Shown here piece after piece: positions 17,481 to 29,151 of a stretch of 64,000 nt of DNA (positions within the stretch are counted from its first letter, which is position 1; each line of letters opens with the position of its first letter). The stretch is from Gerris lacustris (lineage: Eukaryota > Arthropoda > Insecta > Hemiptera > Gerridae), in NCBI GenBank assembly GCA_951217055.1, contig OX578279.1:39209610-39273609 (forward strand). The letters are read 5' to 3'. Position numbers and translations under genes: made by a program. The notes beneath the pieces were generated by a model, which was not told the DNA's origin, did no database searches, and saw only the letters and a program-made list of their open reading frames with translations.

Positions 17481-18432
17481 TTGCGGGCTTACTATATTCT
17501 TTTTAGACAGAAGAAATTTATGTAATATCGATTCGACAGAATTACTCGAAAAACTTAGTTAAAATAACTTTAACTCAAATTAAAACATAAAAGTTAATTT
17601 ATAATTTACAAATACGAAAGTTCAATAAACACCGAGTGACCAGACTTTTACTGGTCTTTGCGAGTTTGCTTAAACTAGATCCAGTATTAAATAAATAATT
17701 GCATTTTAAAAATAAATTAAATACTAATTTTATTCCTCCTAAACTATCATTGAAGATTTAATATTGTAACTCAGAGTATGATTTTAAATATTTTGATAAC
17801 CCGTATTAATTAGATACAGAACGAATCTTCTGTTTAACTTTATAACTTCTATAGCTTTAATAATAAAGCTACAGGGCATCGCCGGAGGCTAGTGGTCAGT
17901 GTAGATAAACCTATACAGTTCGTTTCCCATTTTCAACAAAACCATATTTGATATTTTATCAATATCTCGGGAACTAAATTTTTCCCGTGAAAAGGACTTA
18001 TATTGATAGATTCGTATTTAAATGAACTACATTTTAGAACTTTTTTAATCGTTGGAACTGCTTTCGAGAATTTTTTTTGAATGTAGGGGGCTAGTGTCTC
18101 CTAGTTTAGAGCAAAAATCCATTCCCCGAAATCGCCTCGGAGTATGATTCTTCTGAACCTGTATGCCAAATTTTATCAAAATCAACCCATTAGTTTGGCT
18201 CCACGCGTCTGCACACACGACCGACAAAAGACGACAGACTGATATTTATAAAACAACTATTATGGACTTAAAATTTGGGATATCACAATTCCAAAATCAA
18301 AGTTACGCTTTATCACAATACTTTCTTTCCACAATACTTTTAGGAGAAAGTAAGAAATTGATAGTACAAAAATAGTGTATATACAAACATATTGATATTT
18401 AGTAATGTATAAATATCTGCTATTTAAACATA
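17481..18432. other. AT-rich stretch with an eroded repeat near 18060-18230
   Basis: 18165-18240 holds the recurrent motif 'AAATTTTATCAAAATC' followed by GAC-rich words, similar in plan to the interior of family A but otherwise different. No gene seen. Confidence 0.45.
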
Positions 18433-18848
18433 CAGTAGAACCTCGTTTACACGACCCTTAATAACACGAAAACCTCAATTACAAGTGCAATTTTCAAATC
18501 CCCTTGAGATTGCCATAACTCAAAATGTTAAATTAACCTCTATATTATTATGCAAACAACCTCAATAACACGAATTTTTTCCAACTCACAATGTAACTCA
18601 GAACCTCTATAACAAGTCGTTTTGAGAAGTCAACCTCTATAACGCGACTCTATACAGGAATGGGTCGACCTTAAACAAGTCTAGACTTGAAAACCCCGCC
18701 CCACCCCGCTCTCAACATTCCATTAACCTCTATAACACGACTTTTAGCCAAAATAACCTTGATAACACGACCCTTAACAAAAAGAGCACCTCGATAACAA
18801 GACTGTTTCCCTATTCCTCTTGAGACACTTCTTATCGAGGTTCTACTG
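18433..18848. mobile_element. Non-autonomous pogo-like (Tc1/mariner superfamily) element
   Basis: The left end CAGTAGAACCTCGTTTACAC and the right end, which reads CAGTAGAACCTCGATAAG on the opposite strand, are inverted and flanked by TA at 18431-18432 and 18849-18850, the target duplication of this superfamily. CAGTAGAACCTCG ends are typical of pogo/Tigger families. Unusually, the interior is largely made of repeated versions of the TIR wording (AACCTCTATAACACGACT and close variants), about nine times. No transposase frame is present, so movement would need an enzyme supplied elsewhere. Confidence 0.85.
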
Positions 18849-18850
18849 TA

Positions 18851-19650
18851 TTTAGTTCTTATCATTAACGAAGAAAGTAAATTTAACAATTTTATTTGAA
18901 ATTATTGACACATTTTTAATGGAGACGTGTTTTGACTATAAAATATGTTTTAGTCATAATGAAATTTATTGAACTCAATACATAGTAAACTAAATATTTA
19001 GGCCATTCAATCGATTATGAAAATGCCTTTACAATAAACATTTATCTTTAAGTTATGTATAGAATGATAAAGTTTTACAAATGTTGGTTATTATCCTATG
19101 GATTATATTTTACAAATTTTGAATTGTTCGTCATTTTGATTTTACAATAATTAATAGCCGATTTTAGTGTAAGTAAATTTAAGGCATATGGTTACCATAA
19201 TGTAATTATTACTTGGATACAAATACGAATACATTTTATAAGCAGTATGTAAATATTCACATGAATCCGAGGTATATTGTAACGACTGAAATTATAATTA
19301 TAGTTAAAATTCATGAAGTAAAGTGTATAGCAGAGGAAGGAATATCACCATCAAAATGGTATCATTAAGCACTGAGCCGGTGTATTTCAAATGAGATTTG
19401 GGCTATTCACAACGACTATATCATTTTCAACGATATCGGACAAGAACAATGCTACGGTATAGATTAGAATAGCTCATCCCTGACAGTATTTCCTATCCTG
19501 CATTAGTCCTAATTCTAATACCTAATACACAAGGTTTACGCATTTACTTATGCATGCTCATCTCAAATATTGACACTCTATACTGTTTAGTTTATACTGT
19601 CAAAAGGAGGAACTCTATCTACTCAAAAAGACCGCACTCATTTTCAAATG
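18851..19650. other. AT-rich stretch, nothing recognised
   Basis: No coding segment, RNA gene or repeat family was identified. Confidence 0.5.
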
Positions 19651-19654
19651 CTCG

Positions 19655-19915
19655 CATCTATCGCCTAGGCTTACCAAAGGGCTTATAAAACTATTTATAT
19701 AATAGATGATTCGGGGTTAGTGTGTCGCATCATCAGCTGCATAAACCTTATAATTGGTATTCGCAACCAGTTAGTCATCACTTTACATAAGCAGCAACCC
19801 ATTTATATAACGATCCTGGGTAGACTCCAAGGGGGGGGGGGCGCTCTGGGAATCTAACCTAGATTGATCACCAGTCCAAACAGTGACCATGCCCGATGCT
19901 GCCTAACATTATAGA
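19655..19915 (-). mobile_element. tRNA-derived SINE, copy 1
   Basis: On the minus strand this copy reads from a tRNA-like head with a B-box-like GGTTAGATTCCC (complement of 19848-19860), through a C tract, a segment with ATAAATGGGT and CTAACCCCG, to a tail containing GTATAAGCCCTTTGG-like wording (here TTATAAGCCCTTTGGTAAGCC). The same blocks in the same order occur at 24510-24786 and 27170-27465. SINEs of this design are transcribed by RNA polymerase III and copied by a LINE reverse transcriptase. Confidence 0.7.
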
Positions 19916-20598
19916 TAGGCCGGCCCACGCTCTCGTACCCGAGTTATCGAGGTCCCCTTAGTAATACACGTATAATTTAAATCCATAAAACTACACTGGA
20001 AATTAATGTCGATGATTGATAATGGGTAAATGAACCAGTTTTGATTTTCAGCGAACGTATATTTTTATTCAATATCACAAGAAACTCGATTTCTTTCGAA
20101 ATGGCAATTAATAAGGTAAATATGCTAGTAAATGGCTAAAATTGTAAATTCGACGGGATCGTGTGAGGACAAATTTATTGCATCTCCTTATAACCTGTAA
20201 ATCTGTGTTTGACTGTTACAAAATTGTCTCGTCATATATACCATGTATATGAAAAAGTAAAAAAAAGGGAAGGTATGCATATTTATGATAATATACTCAA
20301 CGATACTAGTTTATAAAAAAGTGAAAATTGAAAAACTTCGATAATATATATTTCTAATAATTGATTAATATAATCCAAAAAAAGGCAAGGAAGTCAATTT
20401 CCTGCCAGATTTAAGGTGAGTAGATCTGAAAAGCTCTACGTCTAAAATAAGATACCATGCATCAATCAACATTAAACTGCCAACCAGAATGGACAATAAC
20501 GACAAAGAACGCTAATAACTAGCTGTATAAATAAAAAATAACATTAACCAGGTTATAATGAAGAGGAAGAAATAATAACGGATAAGAATTAAAATAGT
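19916..20598. other. Gene-free stretch
   Basis: A good 5' splice-site sequence (AAG followed by GTGAGT) lies near 20414, but no acceptor or open frame pairs with it. Nothing else recognised. Confidence 0.45.
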
Positions 20599-21000
20599 CT
20601 GCCAGCCAATTTGTGTGACACATAACTTCCACGCAAAGTCCTATTATAGGTAATTGTCTCATGAAATTTGGATCAGTTCAGTTTCCATTTTTAAGCAATA
20701 TTAAATTTGTAGGCTACTTTCAACCAAATATCTAAATTTATTTAAAATGAGATGAGTACTTTAAATGAAACAGTTTTTTATAAAAACATGTTTGTGCAGA
20801 TGCGAAAGGAAGCAATGGGTGCAAAAGGTTGAAATTAACACAGGACCAAATTTAATTAAAATCGGACAAATAGTTAGTTAGTTATGGTTGTTAGACAAAT
20901 ATTTACGGATTGATCGACCAACTGACCGTAAGAGAGACACGAGGCCAAACATGTTCCCTGACGTCTGTATACAGGCATTTTTTATTGTAGAACTAAGCCA
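20599..21000 (-). repeat. Family A dispersed repeat, degenerate copy
   Basis: Begins with the complement of the 3' hairpin (TCTGCCAGCCAATTTGTGTG, then ACATAACTTCC). It continues with GGTTGAAATTAACACAGG and AAAATCGGACAAATAG and ends with the complement of the CAGACATCAGGGAACAT block. The 5' hairpin is lost. Confidence 0.65.
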
Positions 21001-21194
21001 GTTCCCCCTTAATATATATCGTAGACAATTTCTTATTTCTTTACTTATTTCACTGATTACTTGTTAAGAAATAAACGATTAGTCCATATCTGTATTGTAT
21101 ACACGAGGGACATTATCCCGTATAAAACCTTCAAACCAAAGACAGTAAAAAAAACTTTCTATGAGCGTGTCTCAAAAGCAGAGTATATCTGGCA

Positions 21195-21419
21195 CTTCTT
21201 TAGATTGTTACTCCCCTAATAAAAAGCAGAGGGGAGTATAACAATCTAAAGAAGGTGTACGGAATGTTCTTCTTTAGACTCTTACTCCCCTTATAAATAC
21301 AGAAGTGAGATATTTCTTTGTCCCAAAGTACATTGGACTAAACATTCCTTTATCTGAATAGTTATTTAGTCAGTCATTTATATTCTAAAAAAGCATAGGG
21401 GGGTAACAATCTAAAGAAG
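21195..21419. repeat. Hairpin and related short inverted/direct repeats
   Basis: 21195-21217 pairs with 21230-21254 (CTTCTTTAGATTGTTACTCC against its complement, with a two-base bulge), giving a stem of about 23 pairs. The same arm recurs at about 21269-21290 and, in the other orientation, at 21397-21419. This suggests nested or repeated insertion of a small palindromic element. Confidence 0.7.
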
Positions 21420-22414
21420 TACCGGATACTAAAGTACCGCTACCTAAATTATGGTTTTATTTACTAGATGGAAAAATCTTTTCGCAAAAAAACTCTAGAT
21501 ATGGGATTCGGATTAGAGGTTGGGAATATTCACTACTGATCAAATCGATAGATATCTATCGAGGCTGATTCGTTTGCTCTACAATTATTTCATACGTTTA
21601 TAATTCCTTGGCCCCATCACTTCTACTTTACATTAATTATATATGAAGTATCTTCATTCTTTTAAATTATATTATTTCATTTCATCAAAGAATACAGAAG
21701 AGTTTAAGTGATGTAATAAATATTTTCAATCATTCTTGGGGGAAAATACAAAACTTGATAAAGCTATCCAATATAATTTTATCAGCCCTTTTTTTAGAAA
21801 TTAATTAGTTCTAATGTTGTTCCGACAAGCCATTTGAACGACCAAGGGAGATTAAATAAAAGCAGCGGTTTTGACCATCACTCTAAATATTAATTACTGG
21901 AAGAACATAGAAGCTATTTACAGTCGAGAGGACATGAAGGTATTTATATTTACAAGGGGACTACCCATGTTCATTTGAAAAAGCTTTGATTTCAAATATA
22001 AAATTGAAACAAAATTGTTTACTCTATCATATTATTTATTGTGAAGAAAAATATATCACTTTAAATTAATATTATCATAAATAATTGAATGTAATATTAA
22101 AGTAAAAGTAAATACTAAGATATTAAAAAATCGTTGGCTGGAATTTTCGATAAACTGTTACTGTAAAATATCTATTTTAATTTAATTTTATGATTAATAT
22201 TATTAACCTTTTATTGCTATGATCATTCCATTCGACCCTGTAACAATCAATGGTTTTATATTACAGAGGGATACTTTTTAGAAGAAATCTAACATGCTTA
22301 TTAAAACTCATTAGATTGGATTATCGATGAATTATACTTAAAAAAAAAAAATTGGTAGTGCGTGAAGTCTCCCGTAAAAAGGGTTTCGTTGGTGTTGTAA
22401 ACATGAAATTAGTA
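21420..22414. other. AT-rich stretch, nothing recognised
   Basis: No coding segment, RNA gene or repeat family was identified. Confidence 0.5.
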
Positions 22415-22905
22415 GTTGGGGTGGGGGGGAGGGATTTGGATGTTTTTGACAAAATGGCGTAGAAAATTAAACGCTTTCCACAAGTGTTATATATTTTTGT
22501 AATCTACTCTTCCATACCTTTCACTGGATACCCCACTCAAAATTTTGAAAAAATATTTTTTTCCCCGTGACAGCAATTAGCCGCCATTTTGGATTCCCAG
22601 TTAATCCGACCAAGTTGCTATTCTTATTTTTTCTTTGGCCCATCAGACCGCACATTTTGCATATTTTTCTATATTTTTAGTAAGAGCGGAAATACGATTT
22701 TAGGGGGGGGGGGGACACGCAAAATTTCGATGTTTTTTTTGACAAAATGGCGCCGAAAATTGAGCACTTTCCCTAAGTGATATATATATTTGTAATCTAC
22801 TCTTTAATACCTCTCCTTTGATACCCCACTTAAAATTTTAAAAAAATATTTTTTTCGCATGACGTGAGTTATCCACCATTTTGGATTTGAACAGCTGATC
22901 ATTTT
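22415..22905. repeat. 293-bp direct duplication
   Basis: GACAAAATGGCG at 22448 recurs at 22741. The following blocks match in order: CTTTCC, TTTGTAATCTACTCTT, GATACCCCACT, AAATATTTTTTTC and CCATTTTGGATT. G-rich runs precede each copy. The two copies differ by many substitutions, so the duplication is not recent. The 97-codon frame that follows (22904-23197) lies in repeat-derived sequence and is not considered a gene. Confidence 0.75.
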
Positions 22906-23458
22906 GAGTTCGCTATATTTTTCCTGTGTGCGCGTCAAAACGATCTTTAATATTGGAAAGTTTCACGTTTCTATCTCTTTTTATTCAAAAGTTATTGGAA
23001 CCGTACAGAGTGACAGACACATGAACGAAACTATAAGGGTTTCTTTTTTTGGTTTTACCAACGAAACCCTAAAAAATAATATAATACACTTATTTTTGTC
23101 GTTGAAAAAGTTTTTTCGTTTGCAAAACCATTTGAAAAGAATTGTTACGAAAAACACAAGTTTTTGGGGGAAAACGCCTCTAAAAGTTAAGAGCTAAAAT
23201 GAATTTCTCAATTTAGCTAGAGTATAAGATTTTTCTAAAAAAAAACAGAAAGCTCCACGCACTTGCAAAGACTAAAACTAACTGTTTCGAAAGAAGTAAA
23301 TCCATTAATCGCACTTCTTCTTCATATTGACTAAGATTATCTATAAAAAGATTATCCATCTATATTCTAGGTAGACATGCTAAATTGAGAATTTTAAATT
23401 TTATTATTGATGAGATAAATTAATAATAATTTAATGCGTACACCTTATTAATTCTAAG

Positions 23459-23602
23459 TACAAGGAAGAGTTGATGGATGTTAAAAAGGTGTAAGGAACA
23501 TTTTTTCTTAAGTATGAAATTTTCTTCATCAATATGAAATTGTGGTGTTTCTAAAAAAAAAATCATTACACCTTTAACATCCATCAACTCTTCCTTGTAG
23601 CT
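23459..23602. mobile_element. Short foldback element (MITE-like), about 140 bp
   Basis: The left arm (TACAAGGAAGAGTTGATGGA and onward, 23459-23496) is repeated in reverse complement at 23566-23602, ending CTTCCTTGTAG. The arms match over about 36 bases with a two-base length difference. The element is too short to encode anything. A partial relative (ACACCTTATTATCCATCAAC) is at about 24967. Confidence 0.75.
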
Positions 23603-23639
23603 TATTATTATAACCTATAAAATTATTTAAAATAAATTA

Positions 23640-23705
23640 ATAAATATATATAAAGATATAATAAAAAACAACACATTTCGCAGCGAAGCATGGGATTCCA
23701 GCTAG
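23640..23705 (+). mobile_element. Helitron-like 3' end
   Basis: The segment ends CAGCGAAGCATGGGATTCC then AGCTAG, followed by T. A small hairpin upstream of CTRR with T after the end is the usual 3' terminus of Helitrons. Matching ends occur at 62373 (plus) and 40485 (minus). The 5' end was not located and no Rep/helicase gene is present. Confidence 0.45.
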
Positions 23706-23952
23706 TTATTAAATGATAAAAATCTAGTTTATGGGTAGTTCCCAGATTTCATTTTATGCATTCATATTTATGTTCCATTAAATTATAAATAGGATCTAGG
23801 ATTTATATATTCAGATATATAATCAAATTAACCGAAAAATACAATAGTAAAAAAAAACAAAAACATAATTTTAAGTTAAGTCGTTTATCGGAGTAAAAAT
23901 AGAATTCAACTTCTTCTCATAAACTACAATAATATATTAAAAAGGTACATAC

Positions 23953-24099
23953 CGTTGATGCGTATATTGGCAGTGGCGGACAATTCGACGACTTTAGTAA
24001 GCCTATGCCTAGTTTTACATCTGTATTGAGGATACTGATCGGTGTACTCTACGTTGTGGATCAGCAGCTCTCCTGTAGGTAGCACGTGATATTTACCAT
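23953..24099 (-). CDS. Dscam: Dscam-like exon encoding the second half of an Ig domain (Ig2 type)
   Basis: A 147-base minus-strand exon bounded by a consensus acceptor (pyrimidine tract ending TTTTACAG, intron end at 24100) and donor (GTATGT starting at 23952). Both junctions are phase 1, so the exon is symmetrical, as Ig-domain exons of the Dscam family are. The protein reads from GKYHVLPTGELLIHNVEYTD through YRCKTRHRLT to LSATANIRIN. It contains the F-strand Tyr-x-Cys that closes an Ig disulphide and the C-terminal HRLT..LSAT stretch characteristic of the Ig2 constant-half exon of arthropod Dscam. Dscam is a cell-surface adhesion receptor acting in neuron wiring and, in arthropods, immunity. 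Isoform diversity comes from alternative exons encoding the other half of this domain. No stop or frame break is seen. Neighbouring exons would lie above 24.1 kb (5') and below 23.95 kb (3'), but I did not find them, so introns are long and repeat-filled. A Dscam paralogue is also possible. Confidence 0.8.
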
Positions 24100-24509
24100 C
24101 TGTAAAAGAAAAAAAAGCCAAATATTAGACAATATATTTGTTGAAATCAAACATACCTGTTATTACAAAAGGAGCAAAGCTGTAAAAAGTAAACTAGTAG
24201 TATCGTATGATATCTGTCCCCAAATGGAGACCGTAGGTTTCACAGAACAAACTTTCCAGAATTCGAGATGTAATTTTTTAAACTCCACAGGTAATGTGAT
24301 TTAGATGTTTGACTACATAAATACATATCCTAAAAGTGTATAGCATAATCTTAAACTAAATAATCGAAATAATCGAATGCATTCCGAACTTATTCGAGTT
24401 TTACTTCATGAGGTCTGAAAGTGTTCGTTGAATATGTCCGGTTACCTAACATCTCTTTACTAATATATATAAATATGTACTTAACTAAATCTCTCATATT
24501 ATCATATAT

Positions 24510-24786
24510 TAGGTGTTCTTGGTAGCTCATTACCACCATTCTGGAGGTTACGGGTTAGATTCCCGACTCCGACAAGACACCCCGGACGCTCGGAGTTCAC
24601 CCAGCATCGTCATATAAATGGGTAGCTAATTAAGTGAAGTAGCGGCCATCAGGTTACGAATGCTTATCCAGTAAACAGCTTACGTCACGCCAACCCCGTT
24701 TCATCGAAACCCGTGTCTTGTATTATATATATATTATTGTATAAGCCCTTTGGCAGGCCTAAATCTTATATGGGACAGTTTCGCCA
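24510..24786 (+). mobile_element. tRNA-derived SINE, copy 2
   Basis: The head carries an A-box-like TGGTAGCTCATTACC (about 24520) and a B-box-like GGGTTAGATTCCC (24552-24564) at a spacing normal for Pol III promoters. It is followed by TCACCCAGCATCG, ATAAATGGGTAGCT, CAACCCCG and a tail with GTATAAGCCCTTTGGCAGGC. These blocks are shared, in order, with the two minus-strand copies at 19655-19915 and 27170-27465. Confidence 0.75.
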
Positions 24787-26445
24787 TGGATTATGATTTA
24801 GTAATTTTATAATCTCACTTCCTCGCCGCTCGTGACCGCCACACGCTAAGAGCGGTTATTTGGGTCGAGTAAAAGGCTTGCATTCCGAAAACTCAGTTAG
24901 TTTGTAAACATCGGGTCGAGTTGGAAACGTTTCGAAGAATAATGGAATAATTATTTTTATTTATTTACACCTTATTATCCATCAACCATAGTAACAAATA
25001 ATCGTAGAAAGGTGTTTTCAACGTGGTTTAAACATCGGGTCGTGAAGTGCGGACCAACGTATGAAAGCCACAATGTGTAGATCCGCAATAATATTAAATT
25101 AAATTATGCAGCTAATATATTGTTAATAAATGTGATGGTATGATTATAAATATATGAATTAAAATATAAATATTTAAACCTGGAAAACCTGCGAGAGGAG
25201 TTTCATTTGACAATATTTAGGTCAAACTACACGTAACATAGCAGATAACATGTTAAAAAACACATGTTTCTAAATTATAACCTTCCATCATTGTCCTCAT
25301 CCTTCCTTTTTCAAACCGAATAGATAGGCTCATTTCCCGCATTGATTCTAATTTTATTTTATTATTATTATTCTTTTTTAATCTGGTTTTACAGAGATTA
25401 AAAATATTTGCAACAAAAAAACAACACCAAACAAGTTCACAGTTATCACATGGGGAGGTGAATCCCATAAAAAATTATGTCAGGGGCTTTTTGTTCCTCC
25501 TAACCTTTGGGTCTACGAGTTTTAGCGGTTTAGAGTATCTACCCAATAAATTACTTTTTATGCCCTGCATCGTGTCAACCATGAATAGTGTCAGTCAACG
25601 ATAGACCTATATATTTCTTCTTCTTTTTTTGTTTTTAACTCAAAAAATGCTAGTTAGAAGGTAAAAGGTATCTGGATTGTACCATAAAGTTTTCACAACA
25701 ATCGCAACTCTTCCGCTCATAACTTGCTATTATTAACTCACAACTCACTACAGTCATAACGGCATTCAAGACTCATTTTCATTTCACATAACTTCAAATT
25801 TACAAGGTTTTGAAATCAACAATGATATACTCTAAACTCTGTTAACTTATTTTAGACGGTTCACTAAGCGCTATCCATAATCTGAAATACCGTTTGGTTT
25901 ATAAGCGCTTCAAAAGTTTTTTTTTCATCATCACAACCCTTTTTCCTTGGTTCTCTTTACAGTTTATTAGTTCAGGAGTAATTTAAAAAAAGAGGATGGG
26001 GCTCAGGGTGAAGCATGCTGTTGGATGGAAGAGTTCGCTTTCCCATTAGACCATAAAACCCTCCTGAAGCTTGTGGATCGTCAAAACTCGATGTACTTAA
26101 ATACACCCCCAACTCAGGCTCCATTCTACAGTATCCCCATCACAGTAAAACTTTGATTTACAATTTTAATCAGGCACTTAGACCTCCCATATTGCAAGGC
26201 ATCATTAAACTGCCTTATAAGGCTTCCTTATTCTTGTAACTACCTCCCTTTCTCCCTCTTTTCGACATTTTTAACACAGCCTTTTCCCTCTTATAAACTT
26301 CGAAGTATGAACTAAAGTTTATTATATCAAAGACAAATCAGTCACGTGATTTAAACGATTGAAGGATACTTTCTGTATAGATCTAAATAAGGTTTTTTCT
26401 TACAATAAGAACCAAAGAATCAAATTATTTATCTTTGTAAAAAAG
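24787..26445. other. Gene-free stretch
   Basis: 24830-25080 is somewhat less AT-rich and contains ACATCGGGTCG twice, but no open frame with splice sites. The remainder is AT-rich. Confidence 0.45.
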
Positions 26446-27130
26446 AAAATAAACAGGTCAAGTGTGTGCTAGTCAGCACACAGCGAGGGTCCGTAGGCAA
26501 CACAGTATTGTTTAAGGAGAACCTATTGATGGTGCCGTTATTACGTATTCTTTTTTTTAAAGTAATCTTTGTATGGCGTTTAGCGTAACCCAAATAAACA
26601 CCAAGTGGAGTTGGAGTCAAACGCTGAACAATGCAGCAGAGTATAATGTAAGACAGGAAACGGTAGCAATGACCACGTTGATACAAAGCGCAGAGTGACA
26701 AGGACTCGACTGGCACCTGACCCCCCTTCACCTTCCAGACGATGACTCATATCACGTCAGGCGGCATAGCGCGCGTTCCGCCTAAAGCGCGTTATTTTTA
26801 AAATGCTAAAAAGCCTACTTTGAACTATCCTATGGGTCTGATATTCTCAAAACACACAAAAAAACTTTGGATTAAGTATTTTTTGCATAATTATAAAAAA
26901 AAACGTAACTTGTCTTAAAAAAATATATTTTTTAACCCATAATTTTTTTAAAAATAATTTTTTCAAGTCGCTACATTTTTGAAATGTGTGGATAGGTACT
27001 ATACACATACATTCCAAATTTTAAAGTGATCGGACAAAAGGTGTAGCCGTGAGAGCAAGCGATAGACGGACAAACGGACAGACACACGCAGGAAAATATA
27101 AGGGTCCTTGGTTTTGCCTACGCACCCTAA
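26446..27130 (+). mobile_element. TIR element with external hairpin, copy 1
   Basis: AGGGTCCGTAGGCAA at 26486-26500 is inverted at 27114-27128 (TTGCCTACGCACCCT). Immediately outside the left TIR is a hairpin in which TGTGTGCT pairs with AGCACACA (about 26463-26482), preceded by AACAGGTCA. The same TIR and hairpin occur inverted at 63338-63605. The right part contains CCAAATTTTAAAGTGATCGG and a GACAGACACACGC block of dispersed-repeat type. The interior differs in length between copies (643 against 224 bases). A 100-codon minus-strand frame inside it shows no recognisable features. Confidence 0.65.
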
Positions 27131-27169
27131 TATACTACTAAATCTCTTTACACTAACTAACTCAGTGGC

Positions 27170-27465
27170 GCAACAGCCCATGGATGGCCTAGGCCAGCAA
27201 GAGGGCTTGTATACAACTATATACATGTAATAGAAGACACGGGGTTAGTGTGCCACTTTAGCAGCTGTATAAACCTTAAAATTAGCATGCAAAAACAGTT
27301 AGGCTTCACTTCTAAAACTACCCCCCCCCCCCCCCCAAATTATATGGCAATGTTTGGTTCACAACGAGCGGGGAGATCCGTTCCGGGAATTAAACCCAGA
27401 CCAGTGGTCACTCATCCAAGATGTGAACACATCCGATGCTGATTACCTTTATTGATAAGAGAGCC
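27170..27465 (-). mobile_element. tRNA-derived SINE, copy 3
   Basis: Reverse complement of the SINE consensus. The B-box region reads GGGAATTAAACCC at 27385-27397, with an 18-base C run in the variable tract (27319-27336), GTTAGTGTGCCAC near 27244 and a tail complement with GAGGGCTTGTATAC near 27202. It is more diverged than copies 1 and 2. Confidence 0.65.
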
Positions 27466-29114
27466 CTCAGCATATTCCAATTTTTTTAACTCTCTTAAAA
27501 TAATATTTAAGAAATAATTGGATGTATTATGCAATAAAATATTAAAATAAATTTAATCCCATTCGAAAAAGTCTTGTTTTCCGATAATATGGAGCAAAAT
27601 TAAAGGATAAAAGAAAGAATCAACAAAAATATATCTATGAGAACGTTTTTAAAAGTTGACTCACACCGATTTAAATGTGAAATGTTTTAGTCAGAAAAAA
27701 ATTTCTTTTGTAAAAAAAGGTTTTTAAAGGGAGCTTAAAAGTTCAGAAATGCTAACATATGGACACGCCTGAAACGTATGTCCCAGGTTTTTCAACGTAA
27801 AGAAGGAAAACATTTTATATTAAATTTATGAAGGATCATCAAAGTGAATTCATTGATATGACGTTCATCAAATAAATTTATATGGTTTATATCTCTCCCA
27901 ATTCCTCATCTAATTAATGCAAAGTACTTACTGAATTACTTTGCGATGTGGTAACAAAATTAGTAGAGGAATCTGTTGCTTACCTATTCCGCGGAATTAT
28001 GGCGCAGGTGCTCTACTTGTAAATACCTACATTTGCATCTAAACAATAATTGATTTTCAACTGATATGATAACTATTGTTGTTCAACAAGGGACTAGGTT
28101 GGACCCCATCTCATTGTATGGAGATTGTCCTGAAACTATTGTTCAGTGTTGGTAACTAAGCGGTCAAACTTGCATTGGATCCATATAGTTTGCCATCGGT
28201 TTGTATCTAATGATGTGTTTAATGATCTTCCCGCAAACTACTCATAGGAATCTACAGCAACTGTATTATTAGACATCTTTGTTATGAATCATTTTCCCAT
28301 ATTATTTACTTTTGAAGAAAGAAAATGAGAGAAAAATATCGAAATTTTTCTCATTGTTACAAGACAAACTTTTCCACTGAATTTTATATTGATACCTTGC
28401 CGCAAATTGAAAACGCTAAATAATTTCGGAACTATGTCACCAATACCAAGAAATGAAGTATCGATCGAAACTTTTTAAAATAAAGAACAAAATGCAACAA
28501 ACCCGATCAAAATAAATGAAAAAAAAGTTCAAAAGTCATAAGCGTTTATATATGTATTTCAAATGGGTACATTATATATAAAAAAAAATTGTTTTATCAG
28601 ATGTCTAGAGGAAAAGTTCTGAGACACTATATGTTGATTCTTTTTTAATTTTTTTACACAAACTACGAACAAATAAAATAAACTAAAAGGTGATAACCCC
28701 TAGATCGCACATATAATATATAATGCTAGTATATAGACTACATCTACAATAATCCTCCATCTAATATTTCGTATTTCTAATCATAAGTATAATAATTTGA
28801 ACCAGTTCAAATTATATTAAGTTGATTTGAATAATTTTTTCCTTTAAATAATTCAAATAATTTTAAGAACATTTTTCTTCAAATCATCAGTTTACATCAA
28901 ATCCTAAATTTCTCGAAGTAACATTATAGATCTTATTATTGTAAATACCTCAGTACATATGTTATGACATATGTACACACACACATATGTATTTACATAT
29001 ATATATAACTTGCATATATATGTATACATATATATTTTAAATAATAATGATAAAAATGATTATTTTGTCGATTAAAATTATTAGTAGGTTTAGCAGTTTT
29101 GAGCAGCCAGAATA
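27466..29114. other. AT-rich stretch, nothing recognised
   Basis: Only short AC and TA dinucleotide runs near 28975-29035 stand out. Confidence 0.5.
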
Positions 29115-29151
29115 TTAATGGAACATGAAAGAATAGGGAAGAAAAACGTAC

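Noticed and set aside
22904..23197. 97-codon plus-strand frame
   Set aside because: Lies in sequence with dispersed-repeat wording and does not start with ATG in a convincing context; no recognisable protein motif.
26429..26731. 100-codon minus-strand frame as a gene
   Set aside because: Overlaps the TIR and hairpin of a mobile element, is absent from the second copy, and has no motif.
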